Shown here: in pieces, positions 8,523-16,977 of the stretch | How positions within the stretch are numbered: position 1 is the first letter of the stretch | Layout: each line of letters opens with the position of its first letter | Assembly (NCBI RefSeq): GCF_036227605.1 | Contig: NZ_CP109487.1 | Coordinates: 8,791,001 to 8,855,000 of the forward strand | Direction: 5' to 3' | Source of the DNA: Streptomyces sp. NBC_01439 | GTDB lineage: Bacteria > Actinomycetota > Actinomycetes > Streptomycetales > Streptomycetaceae | Length of the DNA: 64,000 nt | Notes under the pieces: generated by a model | Database searches by the model: none | Told to the model about the DNA's origin: nothing | What the model saw: the letters and a program-made list of their open reading frames with translations, nothing else | Program-made: the position numbers and the translations under genes

Positions 8523-9206
8523 GAGGGAGGAACCTCTCGGTACGAGGGGACTCGGGGGAACGTCTCCTACGTACGCGACAGGGGGCCCCCGACGCACCAC
8601 CGTGTGACAGAGCGTCGTCGCGACCGCCCGTCCTACGACAAGACCGCTGCGCGGTACGGGCGCGGTTCTCGGCAGCGGGATCTGCCACGGCCGGTACAGG
8701 GCACCGAAGCCGGCGGCGGCAGCGGCGGCGGCCCGCTGAACCAACAGGTCCACCGTCTCGGGCAGGCGGCTGAGCACCTGATCCGCCCGGTACATGAGCA
8801 GAGCCATCGCACAGGTGGCCACACCGTGGGCCGCCGCCATCGCCCACGTGCCGTGGTGTGCGGAGGCACGCACGATCTGCGGCCCGGTGCCGTGGGCTTC
8901 GGCGTGTCCGTGAAACACCGGATGCTGCACGAACAAGGCACGGTGCAAGGCGAGTTGGGCGACACCGGTCATCGAGACCACGTGCCACCAGGGCCGGGAT
9001 GTCCGGGTGAGGGGCAATGACAGCGCGAAGGCGACCGCCGCGCCGCCCGCCAACCGCTGCCAGGGAACGGGGTCCCCCGCGGCCAGGTGATGGCCCACGA
9101 CGGCCAACGCCGAGCTCAGCGTCGTGAACACGGCAGCCCGCAGCCACCGTCCGCTCTGCCACTCGGGCGGCGGACACGGGCGCGTCCTTGCACGGGCTTC
9201 GGCCAT
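7770..9206 (-). CDS. Integral membrane protein continuous in frame with YcnI (possible fusion)
   Basis: Reading from the ATG at 9206, 228 codons encode a hydrophobic protein that runs, without a stop, into YcnI. The first part has about five membrane segments and a His-rich loop (HRALFVQHPVFHGHAEAHG and SAHHGTWAMAAAHG), plausible as metal-binding. It ends in a short basic linker just before the internal YcnI start. Either translation yields a 478-residue fused protein, whose internal YcnI signal peptide would act as a further membrane segment, or the upstream gene has lost its stop codon and YcnI is also initiated internally. A single-base error that removed a stop is a third possibility. Confidence 0.55.
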   Translation of the reverse strand: MAEARARTRPCPPPEWQSGRWLRAAVFTTLSSALAVVGHHLAAGDPVPWQRLAGGAAVAFALSLPLTRTSRPWWHVVSMTGVAQLALHRALFVQHPVFHGHAEAHGTGPQIVRASAHHGTWAMAAAHGVATCAMALLMYRADQVLSRLPETVDLLVQRAAAAAAAGFGALYRPWQIPLPRTAPVPRSGLVVGRAVATTLCHTVVRRGPPVAYVGDVPPSPLVPRGSSLMTRAQRLPRLPGLGLTAFGALVVLGIAAGPAAAHAGVTASDPRALAENVTLSFTSEAESDSAGIAELRVVLPKGITPDAVTLKDAPEGWKLTATPDGYSIGGTALATGTDAEYSITVRQLPDEKALAFKTLETYGDGKVSRWIEVPANGEKVDNPAPVLELKAAAPGAKPIAPSPSPSPTPPPSAVPSEQPSAAAPSAPSGASSTATTTATTNLKGAGSGTGVVLGSVAATLVLAAAGAFWWLRRSRNQV

Positions 9207-9355
9207 GTCCGGTCATCATCCACCGGCTCTGCCGTCGGCAGGCTCCAACTGTCAATTGTGGAGCATCTTTCCGGATCGACCGCGCTGCGGCGGGGGCGGG
9301 TAGGCGGGTACGAGGGACGTATCAGCCGGGATCGGCATCAGCGAGGACCGTCAGC

Positions 9356-11569
9356 TCAGGGCCAGGCACCTGCGAAGTCGATCTCCTCGGCCCAGTCCGG
9401 GTGGTCTATCAGCGGATTGCGATTTCCTTGTATCTCGGCTATCGCCGCGTTGCGGTGCTGCTCGTAGAGGCCCACCGGATGGTCCTTGTGCCAGCCCAGC
9501 AGCGTCTCGAGGCCGGTCCGCTGGAGTTCGCGCGCCTCGTCGCCGATCTTGCCGGGGTAGCGGAGCAAGAAGTAGAGCGTCGCCCTGGCGACCGGTCCCT
9601 TGCCCTTCGAGGGCTCGAACTTCCCCGGTTCCCGGCGCCCGCAGTCGTGCTGAACGACCTCGTTGAAGTCCGGGAAGTCGAAGTAGGGGATGTTTCCGCG
9701 GAAGCTGTTGCACGTCGCCTCGCAGGCGAAGAGATGGTGCAGGTCCCCACGCATCGGTTCCTTGTGGGTGAACCAGGACTGGGGTACGACGTGTTCGCAG
9801 TTGAAGGGCAGCGACGCCTCCAGGAGGGCGAGTTCGGCTTCGATGGCCTCCGGGCCGGGTGCGCTCTCGTGGAGCATGAACTCCTGCCAGCGTCCGATCC
9901 GGGCGGCCTCCACTGCCGCGTCGGCTTCCATGAGCTCCTGTGGGGTGAAGCCCTTGTCCGAGTAGATGCTGCGGAGCATTTCGTCGGGGTGCAGGTCCAC
10001 CCACGGGTAGAGCAGACGCATCGGCTTGTACGACGGCCGGCGCTCGTGCGTGGACTCCAGATGCTCGGTGAGCGCGAGGCGCAAGCTCGTGGGGTTGCCG
10101 ACGTGAAGGCCCGCGTAGTAGGCGTCGCGTGCCATCAGGTCCGCGGCCTCGTCGAAGTAGGGGCGGGCCCGGAAGGCCGCGAGGTTGACCATGGCGGCTG
10201 CCAGGTCCCGCGCGGCGGGCGACTGACCGTCGATACTTCCGATCCCTGCCGGCAACCCCACGTACGAGGGGGTGGTCGTCTGCGGCGCAGGTCCCGCAGC
10301 AGGTCCGGCAGCAGGTGATGCGGGCCGGGGCTGCGGGGCGTCGGCGTCGAGGCTGACGCTGATGTGCAGCGGGACGCTCCAGCGGACCGATCCCGTGGTG
10401 GCGTGCTGCTCACCGCTCCCGTCCATCGCCCCGTTCTGCGGCGCGTCACCGTTCACCCGGTTCGTCAGGACCGTCGGCGGCGAGACTTCCACCGGGTGCA
10501 GGGACGAGCCGGCCGCGAACAGCTCCGCGCGGAGCGTTGCGGCGCCGCCGGACAACGGGAACTGCTGGATCGCGCCGAGGATGCGGCTGACCCGCACGCC
10601 CTCATTGGCCTTCCAGTCCACCCGGTGCTCTCCCATGCTCGGATGCCAGCGGGTTCCGTCGACGGCCAGCACGTTGCCGTCGCGGTCCTTGCGGGGAGCA
10701 CCTGCGTGGTGCAGTGCCACGACCTCCCACTGGTCGTTGAACACGGGAGCACCTGAGGAGCCGCGCGCCGTGTCGGCCGAGTAGTGCATGAAGTCGTCCA
10801 GCACGTCCACGATCTGGTTGTCACGGAGGGCAAGTTGCTTGGGCTCGCCGTTGGGGTGCTGAATGATGTTGACGAGTTCCCCGATGACGGCCTTGCCCTG
10901 GGCTTCCTTGAGCGGCAGCCTCCCGAAGGCCGCCAGCGGCTGACCGTCTCGGGAGCGGTCGGAGACCGCGACCACGGTGAAATCGAGGTCACGGTGGGTG
11001 ATGAAGAGGCTCTGCGGATCGAGCGGGAACACGACCGGAGCGAGCTGCTGCCCGTCCAAGCCGGCCTGGAAGTTGAACTCGATCACTGCGGCGGCCGCTT
11101 CCTCGGCGGAGCCGAGCACGTGGTTGTTCGTCATCAGCAATGAGGGGGACACCAGGAAACCGGTTCCGTGGTGGGTCGACCCGGGACTCCGGACGGTTAT
11201 TCGGCCGACCGAGCGGGCGGCGAGGAAACCGCCTTCTAGGTAGTCGATCCCGATGAGATCGTTGCGGCCCATGAACCGTTCAAGCGTCAACAGGTCGGTG
11301 CTGACCAGCTCGCGGTCCAGATCCAGGCTGGTACCGGTCGTGGCAGTCGCCGGTGTCCGCTCGATCGCCGTGGCCATCGCCCAGTCGACGCCTAGACGGG
11401 TCAGCCTGCTGCTGACCCGTTCCCGGGTGTCTGCATAGAGGATGCCGTGTTGCTCGAGCGCCTCCCGATGGCCGTCACGCTCTCCGGTACGGCTTGCATA
11501 GCGCCGACCGGCATCCTCCATCTGCTCCAGGAAACCCTTGTCGACCCGTGACACCTGCTCCACTGTCAT
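9356..11569 (-). CDS. Trypsin-like serine protease fused to endonuclease I (beta-beta-alpha-Me nuclease)
   Basis: 737 residues without signal peptide. Residues 1-110 are a helical N-terminal region. Residues 115-345 form a trypsin-like domain with complete triad motifs: MTNNHV (His150), HRDLDFTVVAV (Asp196) and ARGSSGAPVF (Ser272). A Pro/Ala linker lies at 411-432. Residues 450-737 carry an endonuclease I domain: FNCEHVVPQSWF (Glu592-His593), RGDLHHLFACEATCNSFRGN, and the signature IQGNRNPLIDHP. The nuclease family usually cleaves DNA non-specifically and is secreted; here it appears cytosolic and tethered to a protease. GAGGAGG nine bases upstream fixes the start. It is monocistronic. Inference: a protease-gated nuclease, possibly an immunity or conflict effector. 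Confidence 0.85.
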   Translation of the reverse strand: MTVEQVSRVDKGFLEQMEDAGRRYASRTGERDGHREALEQHGILYADTRERVSSRLTRLGVDWAMATAIERTPATATTGTSLDLDRELVSTDLLTLERFMGRNDLIGIDYLEGGFLAARSVGRITVRSPGSTHHGTGFLVSPSLLMTNNHVLGSAEEAAAAVIEFNFQAGLDGQQLAPVVFPLDPQSLFITHRDLDFTVVAVSDRSRDGQPLAAFGRLPLKEAQGKAVIGELVNIIQHPNGEPKQLALRDNQIVDVLDDFMHYSADTARGSSGAPVFNDQWEVVALHHAGAPRKDRDGNVLAVDGTRWHPSMGEHRVDWKANEGVRVSRILGAIQQFPLSGGAATLRAELFAAGSSLHPVEVSPPTVLTNRVNGDAPQNGAMDGSGEQHATTGSVRWSVPLHISVSLDADAPQPRPASPAAGPAAGPAPQTTTPSYVGLPAGIGSIDGQSPAARDLAAAMVNLAAFRARPYFDEAADLMARDAYYAGLHVGNPTSLRLALTEHLESTHERRPSYKPMRLLYPWVDLHPDEMLRSIYSDKGFTPQELMEADAAVEAARIGRWQEFMLHESAPGPEAIEAELALLEASLPFNCEHVVPQSWFTHKEPMRGDLHHLFACEATCNSFRGNIPYFDFPDFNEVVQHDCGRREPGKFEPSKGKGPVARATLYFLLRYPGKIGDEARELQRTGLETLLGWHKDHPVGLYEQHRNAAIAEIQGNRNPLIDHPDWAEEIDFAGAWP

Positions 11570-11891
11570 GTCGGCTCGCCTCCTCGGCGGCACTCTTCAT
11601 GCTCAGATGTCGGAAGTACCCCCCTTCCTTCCAGTATGAGGACAGGGCCTGGGTGCCGCTCAGCCGAACAGGACTGCGCTGCGGAGTGGTTGCTGCGTCA
11701 ATTTCTCGCCGAGCCCCGGGCCGGGCGACTCGCTCGGAAAGCCGCTCACCGCGCACGGGCAATCCCATCTGCTCACCGAGCGCGTGGAGGGGCGCGGGCC
11801 GGCGGGGACGGAACCGGTCGGAGGGAGGGTGTGCGCCGAGTGGTGGAGGATCGGCTTGCCGGGGTGCGGGTACTGGTGAAGCATCAGATTA

Positions 11892-11943
11892 CGGGACGTA
11901 CCGCCTACGCATCGTGATGCCACGATGCGTAGGCGGTACGTCC
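11892..11943. repeat. Very long near-perfect hairpin/palindrome upstream of the amidase gene
   Basis: A 21-bp perfect stem (11895-11915 with 11920-11940) has a four-base ATGC loop. It is extended by one G-U and two G-C pairs to 11892/11943. It lies in the 408-bp region (11570-11977) between two divergent genes, 36 bases before the amidase start. No U-tract follows. No other gene is supported in this region. Possible roles are an operator, an RNA structure in the amidase leader, or the footprint of a mobile element. The sequence cannot decide. Confidence 0.75.
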
Positions 11944-11977
11944 TCCACCTGCCTGCTCGACTGCATGAGGAGTGGCC

Positions 11978-12673
11978 ATGGAAGACGACCCGCTGAGCCG
12001 TCGACGGCTGTTGTGGGGTGCTGCCGGCGCTGCGGGCACGGCTCTGGCCGCTGCCGGTCTGCCCCTGCTGATGGGGCCCGAGGAGAAGGTGGCGGCTGCG
12101 CCACCGAGACCCGTGCGCAAGGCCCCCGTCGCCGCCGCCGGGCCGCCCGCGGCGCGGCGAACGGATCCCTCGGTGGACTACGCCCCCGCCGTCTGGGTCG
12201 AAGCCTCCGAGTCCAACTACACGGCCTCCGAGCGTCCCGAGGCCTATCCCATCGAATACGTCGTCATTCATCTGACAACGGACATCTTGCCGGTCATGTT
12301 CGCCAAGTTCAAGGACCCCGCCGAGAGGGTGTCCGCGCACTACATGATCAGCGCAACCGGCACGCGGATCGCCCAGTGCGTGCGCGAGCGCGACGTTGCT
12401 TGGCACTCCGGCAGCGTTTGGTACAACCACCGGAGCATCGGCATCGAGCACGAAGGCTGGACCGATCAGCCCGTTTACACCAACAAGATGTACGAGGCAT
12501 CCGCCGTGCTCACGGCCACGATCTGTGCGAAGTACGACGTGCCGGTCGACCGGGACCACATCCTGGGTCACGTCGAGGTCCCGCTGTCCACTCACGACGA
12601 CCCCGGGACCGTATGGAACTGGGACAAGTACATGAAGCTCGTCGATACCGCCCGCCAGCGCATCAGGACCTGA
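11978..12673 (+). CDS. Tat-exported N-acetylmuramoyl-L-alanine amidase (Amidase_2/PGRP type)
   Basis: 231 residues. The N-terminus DPLSRRRLLWGAAGAAGTAL is a twin-arginine signal. The amidase_2 domain starts near residue 80. Zinc ligands are visible as the first His in IEYVVIHLTTD and the second in HILGHVEVPLSTHDDPG, where the Asp supplies the third ligand. SAHYMISATGTRIAQCV and VAWHSG are typical family blocks. The enzyme would cut the lactyl-amide bond in peptidoglycan outside the cell. GAGGAG six bases upstream of the ATG at 11978 selects this start. It converges on the M1 peptidase gene only 15 bases away. Confidence 0.9.
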   Translation: MEDDPLSRRRLLWGAAGAAGTALAAAGLPLLMGPEEKVAAAPPRPVRKAPVAAAGPPAARRTDPSVDYAPAVWVEASESNYTASERPEAYPIEYVVIHLTTDILPVMFAKFKDPAERVSAHYMISATGTRIAQCVRERDVAWHSGSVWYNHRSIGIEHEGWTDQPVYTNKMYEASAVLTATICAKYDVPVDRDHILGHVEVPLSTHDDPGTVWNWDKYMKLVDTARQRIRT

Positions 12674-12688
12674 AAGCGCGTCGCCCCG

Positions 12689-14161
12689 TCACGCCGGCTT
12701 GCCGTCCCCGTAGAGCCACGGGTCCCAGATCGAGTCGAGGTCCCGGCCGGCCCTGGCCTCCACGTACGCGGTGAAGTCCTCCGTGGCGGCGTTGCCGTGG
12801 CGGTGGCGCAGGGTCCAGCCCCGCACCAGGGCGCGGAAGGCCGCGTCGCCCACGGCCTGGCGGATCTTGTGGATCACCATCGCGCCGCGCACGTACACCG
12901 GCTGGGCGGAGATGTCCGAAGCGCTCGGCGGCTCTGCGGGCGGGAAGTCCCACTCGTCGTCGTCCGCGGCCTTGGCGTGGTTGCGGTCGAAATGGTCCTG
13001 GGCGCTGGCCCCGCCGTGGTCTTCGGTCCACAACCACTCCGCATAGGTCGCGAAGCCCTCGTTGAGCCACATGTCCCGCCAGGTCCGCGGGGTGACGGAG
13101 TTGCCGAACCACTGGTGGGCCATTTCGTGCACCACGTTGGTGGTGTGGAAGATGCCGGCCGGAATGGTCGGCCTGGTCTGGGTCTCCAGGGCGTACGGCA
13201 CGTCCGCCGCCTGATCGACGATCAACCCGGCGGCGGAGAAGGGGTAGAGGCCGAACCTCCCCTCGGCCCATTCCATGATCTCGGGGAAGCGGCCGAGGAC
13301 CTCGCCGTCCTCGTCCACGCCCGCGGTCGTGTCCACCGCCGACACGACCGGCACGCCCGAACGGGTCCGGGAGGTCTTGATGTCGTAGCTGCCGATGGCC
13401 ACGGTCGCCACGTAGCTGGCCATGGGCTCGGGCTGGTGCCAGTGGAAGGTGGCGCGGTCGCCGCTGGTGCGCCGGGAGCGCAGCTGCCCGTTGGAGATCG
13501 CTTGTACCTCCTTGGGGACCGTGACGGTGATGTCGTACGAGGCCTTGTCCGCGGGGTGGTGGTTGCCCGGGAACCAGGACATCGAGCCCGTCGGCTCGCC
13601 GAACGCGACCGCTCCCTTGCCCGTCCTCAACCAGCCTTCGCGCCATCCGTGGTCATGGGTGATCGACTCCGGCACGCCCGCGTAGTGCACGACGCTGCGG
13701 AACGTGGCGCCCTTCCTGAGGTGATCGCGCGGCTGCAGGGTCAGCTCCTGCCCGTCCCTGCGGAACCGCGCCGTGCGGTCGTCGACGGTGGCGCTCAGCA
13801 CCTCCATGCCGAGGAGGTCGAGATGGAAGGCGCTGAGGTCCTCGGTGGCCTTGGCGGTGATCTCCGCCGTTCCGTCGAGGCGGCCGCTGCCGGGGTCGTA
13901 GGCCAGGGTCAGGGCGTAGTGGGTGACGTCGTAGCCGCCGTTGCCGAGCTCCGGGAAGTACGGGTCACCGGTGCCTGCGGCGGCGGGGTGCCCGCCGCGG
14001 AACGCCGTGCCAGCAGCCCCCGCCCGAGCGGTGACCGCACCGGAACGGGCCCCCGTTCCGCCGCCACGGCCGTCGGACTCCGAGCACGCGGGGAGCACGG
14101 CGAGCAGGCCCGCGACCGCGAAGGCGGCCAGACGTCCGGAAGTCTTCACGCAGCCGATCAT
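12689..14161 (-). CDS. M1-family metallopeptidase lipoprotein
   Basis: 490 residues. A type II signal ends at LAVLPAC, so the protein is lipid-anchored outside the membrane. The N-terminal beta-domain (VTHYALTLAYDPGSGRLDGTA) precedes the catalytic domain with the zinc signature VHEMAHQWFGNSV and, downstream, WLNEGFATYAEWLW, which gives HExxH-x18-E. The GxMEN exopeptidase motif is not in classical form, as in many short bacterial M1 homologues. It probably acts as an aminopeptidase on peptides at the cell surface. The start is the ATG at 14161 or the GTG four codons later. It is divergent from the SRAP gene. Confidence 0.92.
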   Translation of the reverse strand: MIGCVKTSGRLAAFAVAGLLAVLPACSESDGRGGGTGARSGAVTARAGAAGTAFRGGHPAAAGTGDPYFPELGNGGYDVTHYALTLAYDPGSGRLDGTAEITAKATEDLSAFHLDLLGMEVLSATVDDRTARFRRDGQELTLQPRDHLRKGATFRSVVHYAGVPESITHDHGWREGWLRTGKGAVAFGEPTGSMSWFPGNHHPADKASYDITVTVPKEVQAISNGQLRSRRTSGDRATFHWHQPEPMASYVATVAIGSYDIKTSRTRSGVPVVSAVDTTAGVDEDGEVLGRFPEIMEWAEGRFGLYPFSAAGLIVDQAADVPYALETQTRPTIPAGIFHTTNVVHEMAHQWFGNSVTPRTWRDMWLNEGFATYAEWLWTEDHGGASAQDHFDRNHAKAADDDEWDFPPAEPPSASDISAQPVYVRGAMVIHKIRQAVGDAAFRALVRGWTLRHRHGNAATEDFTAYVEARAGRDLDSIWDPWLYGDGKPA

Positions 14162-14436
14162 GACCCAGCCCCCGAGCGCCCCGACCTCGCCACGCCGTGC
14201 CCATGGCCCCTCCGGCGGGCACCGCCCCGGACGCCACCGGCTGTGGTCCGCTGACGGCGCCCGGGAACGCCTGCTCCAGCAGGTCCGGGCCGCCGAGGCC
14301 CTCCACGTGCCCCGAGCGGGCGCTGGAGATCCAACTCGCGCTGCGCCTCCGCCGGGTGAACGGCAGTGACGGCCCGGACCGGTCGACTTCGCGGCGTGGC
14401 CCGCGCGGACCCGGTTCAGCTGGCAGGCTGGACGGT

Positions 14437-15180
14437 ATGTGCGGCCGATACGCTTCCACCCGCAGTCCCGAGGACCTGTCCGGTCTCTTCCGGGCCACGC
14501 CCCCGGATCCGGGCCACGTGCTGGAGCCCAGCTGGAACGTTGCCCCCACCGATGCCGTGTGGGCGGTGCTGGAGCGCGCCGACCGGGAGAGCGGGGTGCT
14601 GGAGCGGCAGCTGCGCCCCTTGCGGTGGGGGCTGGTGCCCTCGTGGTCGAAGAGCCTGTCCAGTGGCGCGAAGATGATCAATGCGCGGGTGGAGACGGTG
14701 CACGAGAAGCCGGCCTACCGGCGCGCCTTCGCCAAGCGCCGGTGCCTGCTGCCAGCCGACGGGTTCTACGAGTGGGAGCCCGTCCCCGCTTCCGGTTCTG
14801 CGAAGGCGTACAAGCAGCCGTACTTCATCCGGCCCGAGGACGGCGACGTGATGGCGATGGCCGGGCTGTACGAGTTCTGGCGCGACCCCGCGGTCGCCGT
14901 CGACGACGATCCGGCGGCGTGGTGGGCGACCTGCACGATCATCACCACCGAGGCCACCGACGCCGCCGGCCGGGTCCACCCCCGGATGCCGCTCGCGCTC
15001 GCCCCGGCGGACTACGAGGCCTGGCTCGACCCGTCCCACCAGGACCCGGACGCGCTGCGCGCCCTGCTCGCCGCTCCCGCGGGCGGCCGGCTCGACGTCC
15101 GCGCCGTGTCGACCGCGGTCAACAACGTGCGCAACAACGGGCCCGAGCTCCTCGACGCGCCCCCCGCCCCGGGGCGCTGA
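14437..15180 (+). CDS. SOS response-associated peptidase (SRAP/YedK family)
   Basis: 247 residues. The protein begins MCGRYAS, so Cys2 becomes the catalytic N-terminal residue after Met removal. Other family hallmarks are NVAPT, RWGLVPSW, MINARVET (Asn), RRCLLPADGFYEW (Glu) and RVHPRMPLAL (His). YedK/HMCES proteins form a thiazolidine crosslink with abasic sites in single-stranded DNA to shield them during replication. The start is fixed by the need for Cys2. No LexA box was recognised in the 275 bases shared with the M1 gene. The C-terminus has the standard VSTAVNNVRNNGPE block. Confidence 0.95.
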   Translation: MCGRYASTRSPEDLSGLFRATPPDPGHVLEPSWNVAPTDAVWAVLERADRESGVLERQLRPLRWGLVPSWSKSLSSGAKMINARVETVHEKPAYRRAFAKRRCLLPADGFYEWEPVPASGSAKAYKQPYFIRPEDGDVMAMAGLYEFWRDPAVAVDDDPAAWWATCTIITTEATDAAGRVHPRMPLALAPADYEAWLDPSHQDPDALRALLAAPAGGRLDVRAVSTAVNNVRNNGPELLDAPPAPGR

Positions 15181-15192
15181 GCAGCACGGCCC

Positions 15193-15247
15193 GACTCCCG
15201 CTCCTGACTCCCGCTCCTGACTCCCGCTCGTGACTCCTGACTCCGCT
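15193..15247 (+). repeat. 13-bp tandem repeat downstream of the SRAP gene
   Basis: Three consecutive copies of GACTCCCGCTCCT (the last with one change) span 15193-15231, followed by two shortened GACTCC units to 15247. Intergenic, of unknown role; slippage-generated repeats of this kind may vary between strains. Confidence 0.8.
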
Positions 15248-15292
15248 TCGGCCGGTGCCGCGCCGCCCGCCGCGCGGCGAAGTAAAGAAATA

Positions 15293-15344
15293 TTGACACC
15301 GTGTCCTGATTCATTGACACTACCGATGTCGGGTTTTCTTTACA
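15293..15344 (+). promoter_or_regulatory. Candidate promoter/operator of the membrane protein-HTH-oxidoreductase operon
   Basis: Two TTGACAC hexamer regions (15293-15299 and 15314-15320) lie in an unusually AT-rich stretch. The first forms the palindrome GACACCGTGTC (15295-15305), and the second pairs loosely with GATGTC. A weak TTTACA (15339-15344) could serve as a -10. The repeated GACAC half-sites are a plausible binding site for the operon's own HTH protein. This is inference only. Confidence 0.35.
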
Positions 15345-15356
15345 TCAGGAGTGGCA

Positions 15357-15785
15357 GTGGCAGTCGAGGAGAAACGCGCGTGGATCATGATCGTGGTCAC
15401 GCTCGCGTCGTACGGGGCGTATCTGGCCATCGTTCTCGGGCGGTCCGGGAGCGGCCCCCTGACCCAGCAGCCCTACGCGGCCGCACTCCTGTGGACCGTC
15501 GGCGCGGCGATCATCGCCTCGATCGTCCTCCACATCACCGTGTCGCTGCTCTCGCCGGAGGAGGGCAAGGTCAAGGACCAGCGCGACCGGGAGATCAACC
15601 AGTTCGGTGAACACATCGGCCAGTCGTTCATCGCGATCGGCGCCGTGGCCGCGATGCTCCTGGCGATGGCCGAGGCGGACCAGTTCTGGATCGCCAACGC
15701 GATCTACCTGGGATTCGTCCTGTCCGCCCTGCTCGCGTCCACCGCGAAGATCGCCTCCTACCGGCTCGGCTTCCACCCGTGGTGA
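15357..15785 (+). CDS. Small four-helix membrane protein (DUF2178-like)
   Basis: 142 residues with four hydrophobic segments (about 9-30, 43-64, 85-105 and 110-130). A cytosolic charged loop, [22 protein letters not shown], sits in the middle. This pattern (DERDREI...) is typical of small membrane proteins paired with XRE/YozG-type HTH proteins in actinomycetes and firmicutes. The function is unknown. Start: a GTG at 15357 with AGGAG five bases upstream; a GTG at 15351 is in frame but too close to that site. Its stop overlaps the next start by four bases (GTGA). Confidence 0.8.
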   Translation: MAVEEKRAWIMIVVTLASYGAYLAIVLGRSGSGPLTQQPYAAALLWTVGAAIIASIVLHITVSLLSPEEGKVKDQRDREINQFGEHIGQSFIAIGAVAAMLLAMAEADQFWIANAIYLGFVLSALLASTAKIASYRLGFHPW

Positions 15786-16012
15786 GGCCCACCCGGGTCA
15801 CCAACAGCATCCGGGCCCTGCGCTTCGCCAACGGCGAGATGACCCAGGCCGAACTGGCCCGCCGGATCGGCGTGACCCGTCAGACCGTCATCGCCATCGA
15901 GCAGGGCCGCTATTCGCCTTCCCTGGAGAAGGCGTTCGAGATCGCGCGCGTGTTCGCAGTACCGCTCGACACCGTGTTCCAGTACACCTCCACCGAAGGA
16001 GACGAAGCATGA
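15782..16012 (+). CDS. XRE-type helix-turn-helix regulator (YozG-like)
   Basis: 76 residues, nearly all HTH_3 domain. [39 protein letters not shown] is a textbook XRE helix-turn-helix, followed by [10 protein letters not shown]. Proteins of this size usually regulate the small membrane protein encoded just upstream. The GTG start overlaps the upstream stop by four bases, and its own stop overlaps the next ATG, so all three genes appear translationally coupled. Likely autoregulatory through the GACAC repeats near 15293-15320. Confidence 0.92.
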   Translation: MRPTRVTNSIRALRFANGEMTQAELARRIGVTRQTVIAIEQGRYSPSLEKAFEIARVFAVPLDTVFQYTSTEGDEA

Positions 16013-16977
16013 AGGCCATGGTCCAGGACGTTTACGGATCGCCCGAGGTCCTGCGCATAGCAGAGGTGGACCGGCCGGTCGCGGGCCCGGGCGAGGTCCT
16101 CGTCCGGGTGCACGCGGCCGGCGTCGACCAGGGCGTCTGGCACCTCATGGCGGGCCTGCCCTACGCGGTCCGCGCCGTGACGGGCCTGCGCAGACCCCGG
16201 ACGCGCGTCCGGGGCCTGGACGTCGCGGGGGTGGTCGAGGCCGTCGGCCCGGACGTCACCCGCTTCCGGGAGGGCGACGAGGTGTACGGAAACTGCACGG
16301 GGTCGTTCGCCGAGTACGCCCGCGCCAAGGAGAAGGCCCTCGCACCCAAGCCGGCCTCCCTCAGCTTCGAACAGGCCGCGACGGTGCCCGTCTCCGCGTG
16401 CACCGCGCTGGGCGCGGTTCGGGACAGCGGACGGGTCAAGGCCGGTCAGAGCGTGCTCGTCCTCGGCGCCTCGGGCGGTGTGGGCAGTTTCGCCGTACAG
16501 GTGGCCAAGGCCTACGGCGCCCACGTCACCGGAGTGTGCAGCACCGCCAAGGCCGACCTGGTCCGCTCCCTCGGTGCCGACGAGGTCCTCGACTACACCC
16601 AGCAGGACCCCGTCGACGGCACCCGCCGCTACGACGTCATCCTGGACATCGCCGGCAACCGGCCCATCGCCCGGATGCGCCGCGCCCTGACCCCCCGCGG
16701 GACCCTCGTCATCATCGGCGGGGAAGACGGCGGCAAGTGGATCGGCGGCAACCAGCGGCAGCTGGGCGCGATGTTGCTGACGCCCTTCGTCGGCCACCGG
16801 CTGCGTGCGCACGGCACCGTAGTGCGCCACCGCGACCTCGAAGCCCTCACGGAGCTCATCGAGGCCGGCTCGGTGACCCCCGCCGTCGACCGGACCTACC
16901 CGCTGGCCGAACTCCCCGACGCCATTCGCCGGATGCGGGACGGCCAGGTGCGCGGAAAGGTCGCCATCCGGCTATGA
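16009..16977 (+). CDS. Zinc-independent quinone oxidoreductase-like MDR-family dehydrogenase
   Basis: 322 residues of the medium-chain dehydrogenase/reductase superfamily. GroES-like N-terminal domain (about 1-120): [34 protein letters not shown] and GDEVYG. NADPH-binding Rossmann domain (about 125-270): [23 protein letters not shown], then [12 protein letters not shown]. The catalytic-zinc Cys/His set of true alcohol dehydrogenases is missing, as in quinone oxidoreductases. The substrate is unknown. The ATG overlaps the HTH stop (ATGA), making it the third cistron of the operon. It ends in a 6-bp overlap with the convergent EEP gene. Confidence 0.9.
   Translation: MKAMVQDVYGSPEVLRIAEVDRPVAGPGEVLVRVHAAGVDQGVWHLMAGLPYAVRAVTGLRRPRTRVRGLDVAGVVEAVGPDVTRFREGDEVYGNCTGSFAEYARAKEKALAPKPASLSFEQAATVPVSACTALGAVRDSGRVKAGQSVLVLGASGGVGSFAVQVAKAYGAHVTGVCSTAKADLVRSLGADEVLDYTQQDPVDGTRRYDVILDIAGNRPIARMRRALTPRGTLVIIGGEDGGKWIGGNQRQLGAMLLTPFVGHRLRAHGTVVRHRDLEALTELIEAGSVTPAVDRTYPLAELPDAIRRMRDGQVRGKVAIRL

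Noticed and set aside
11892..11943. tRNA or other RNA gene in the long hairpin
   Set aside because: A single uninterrupted stem with a four-base loop; no cloverleaf or conserved tRNA positions.
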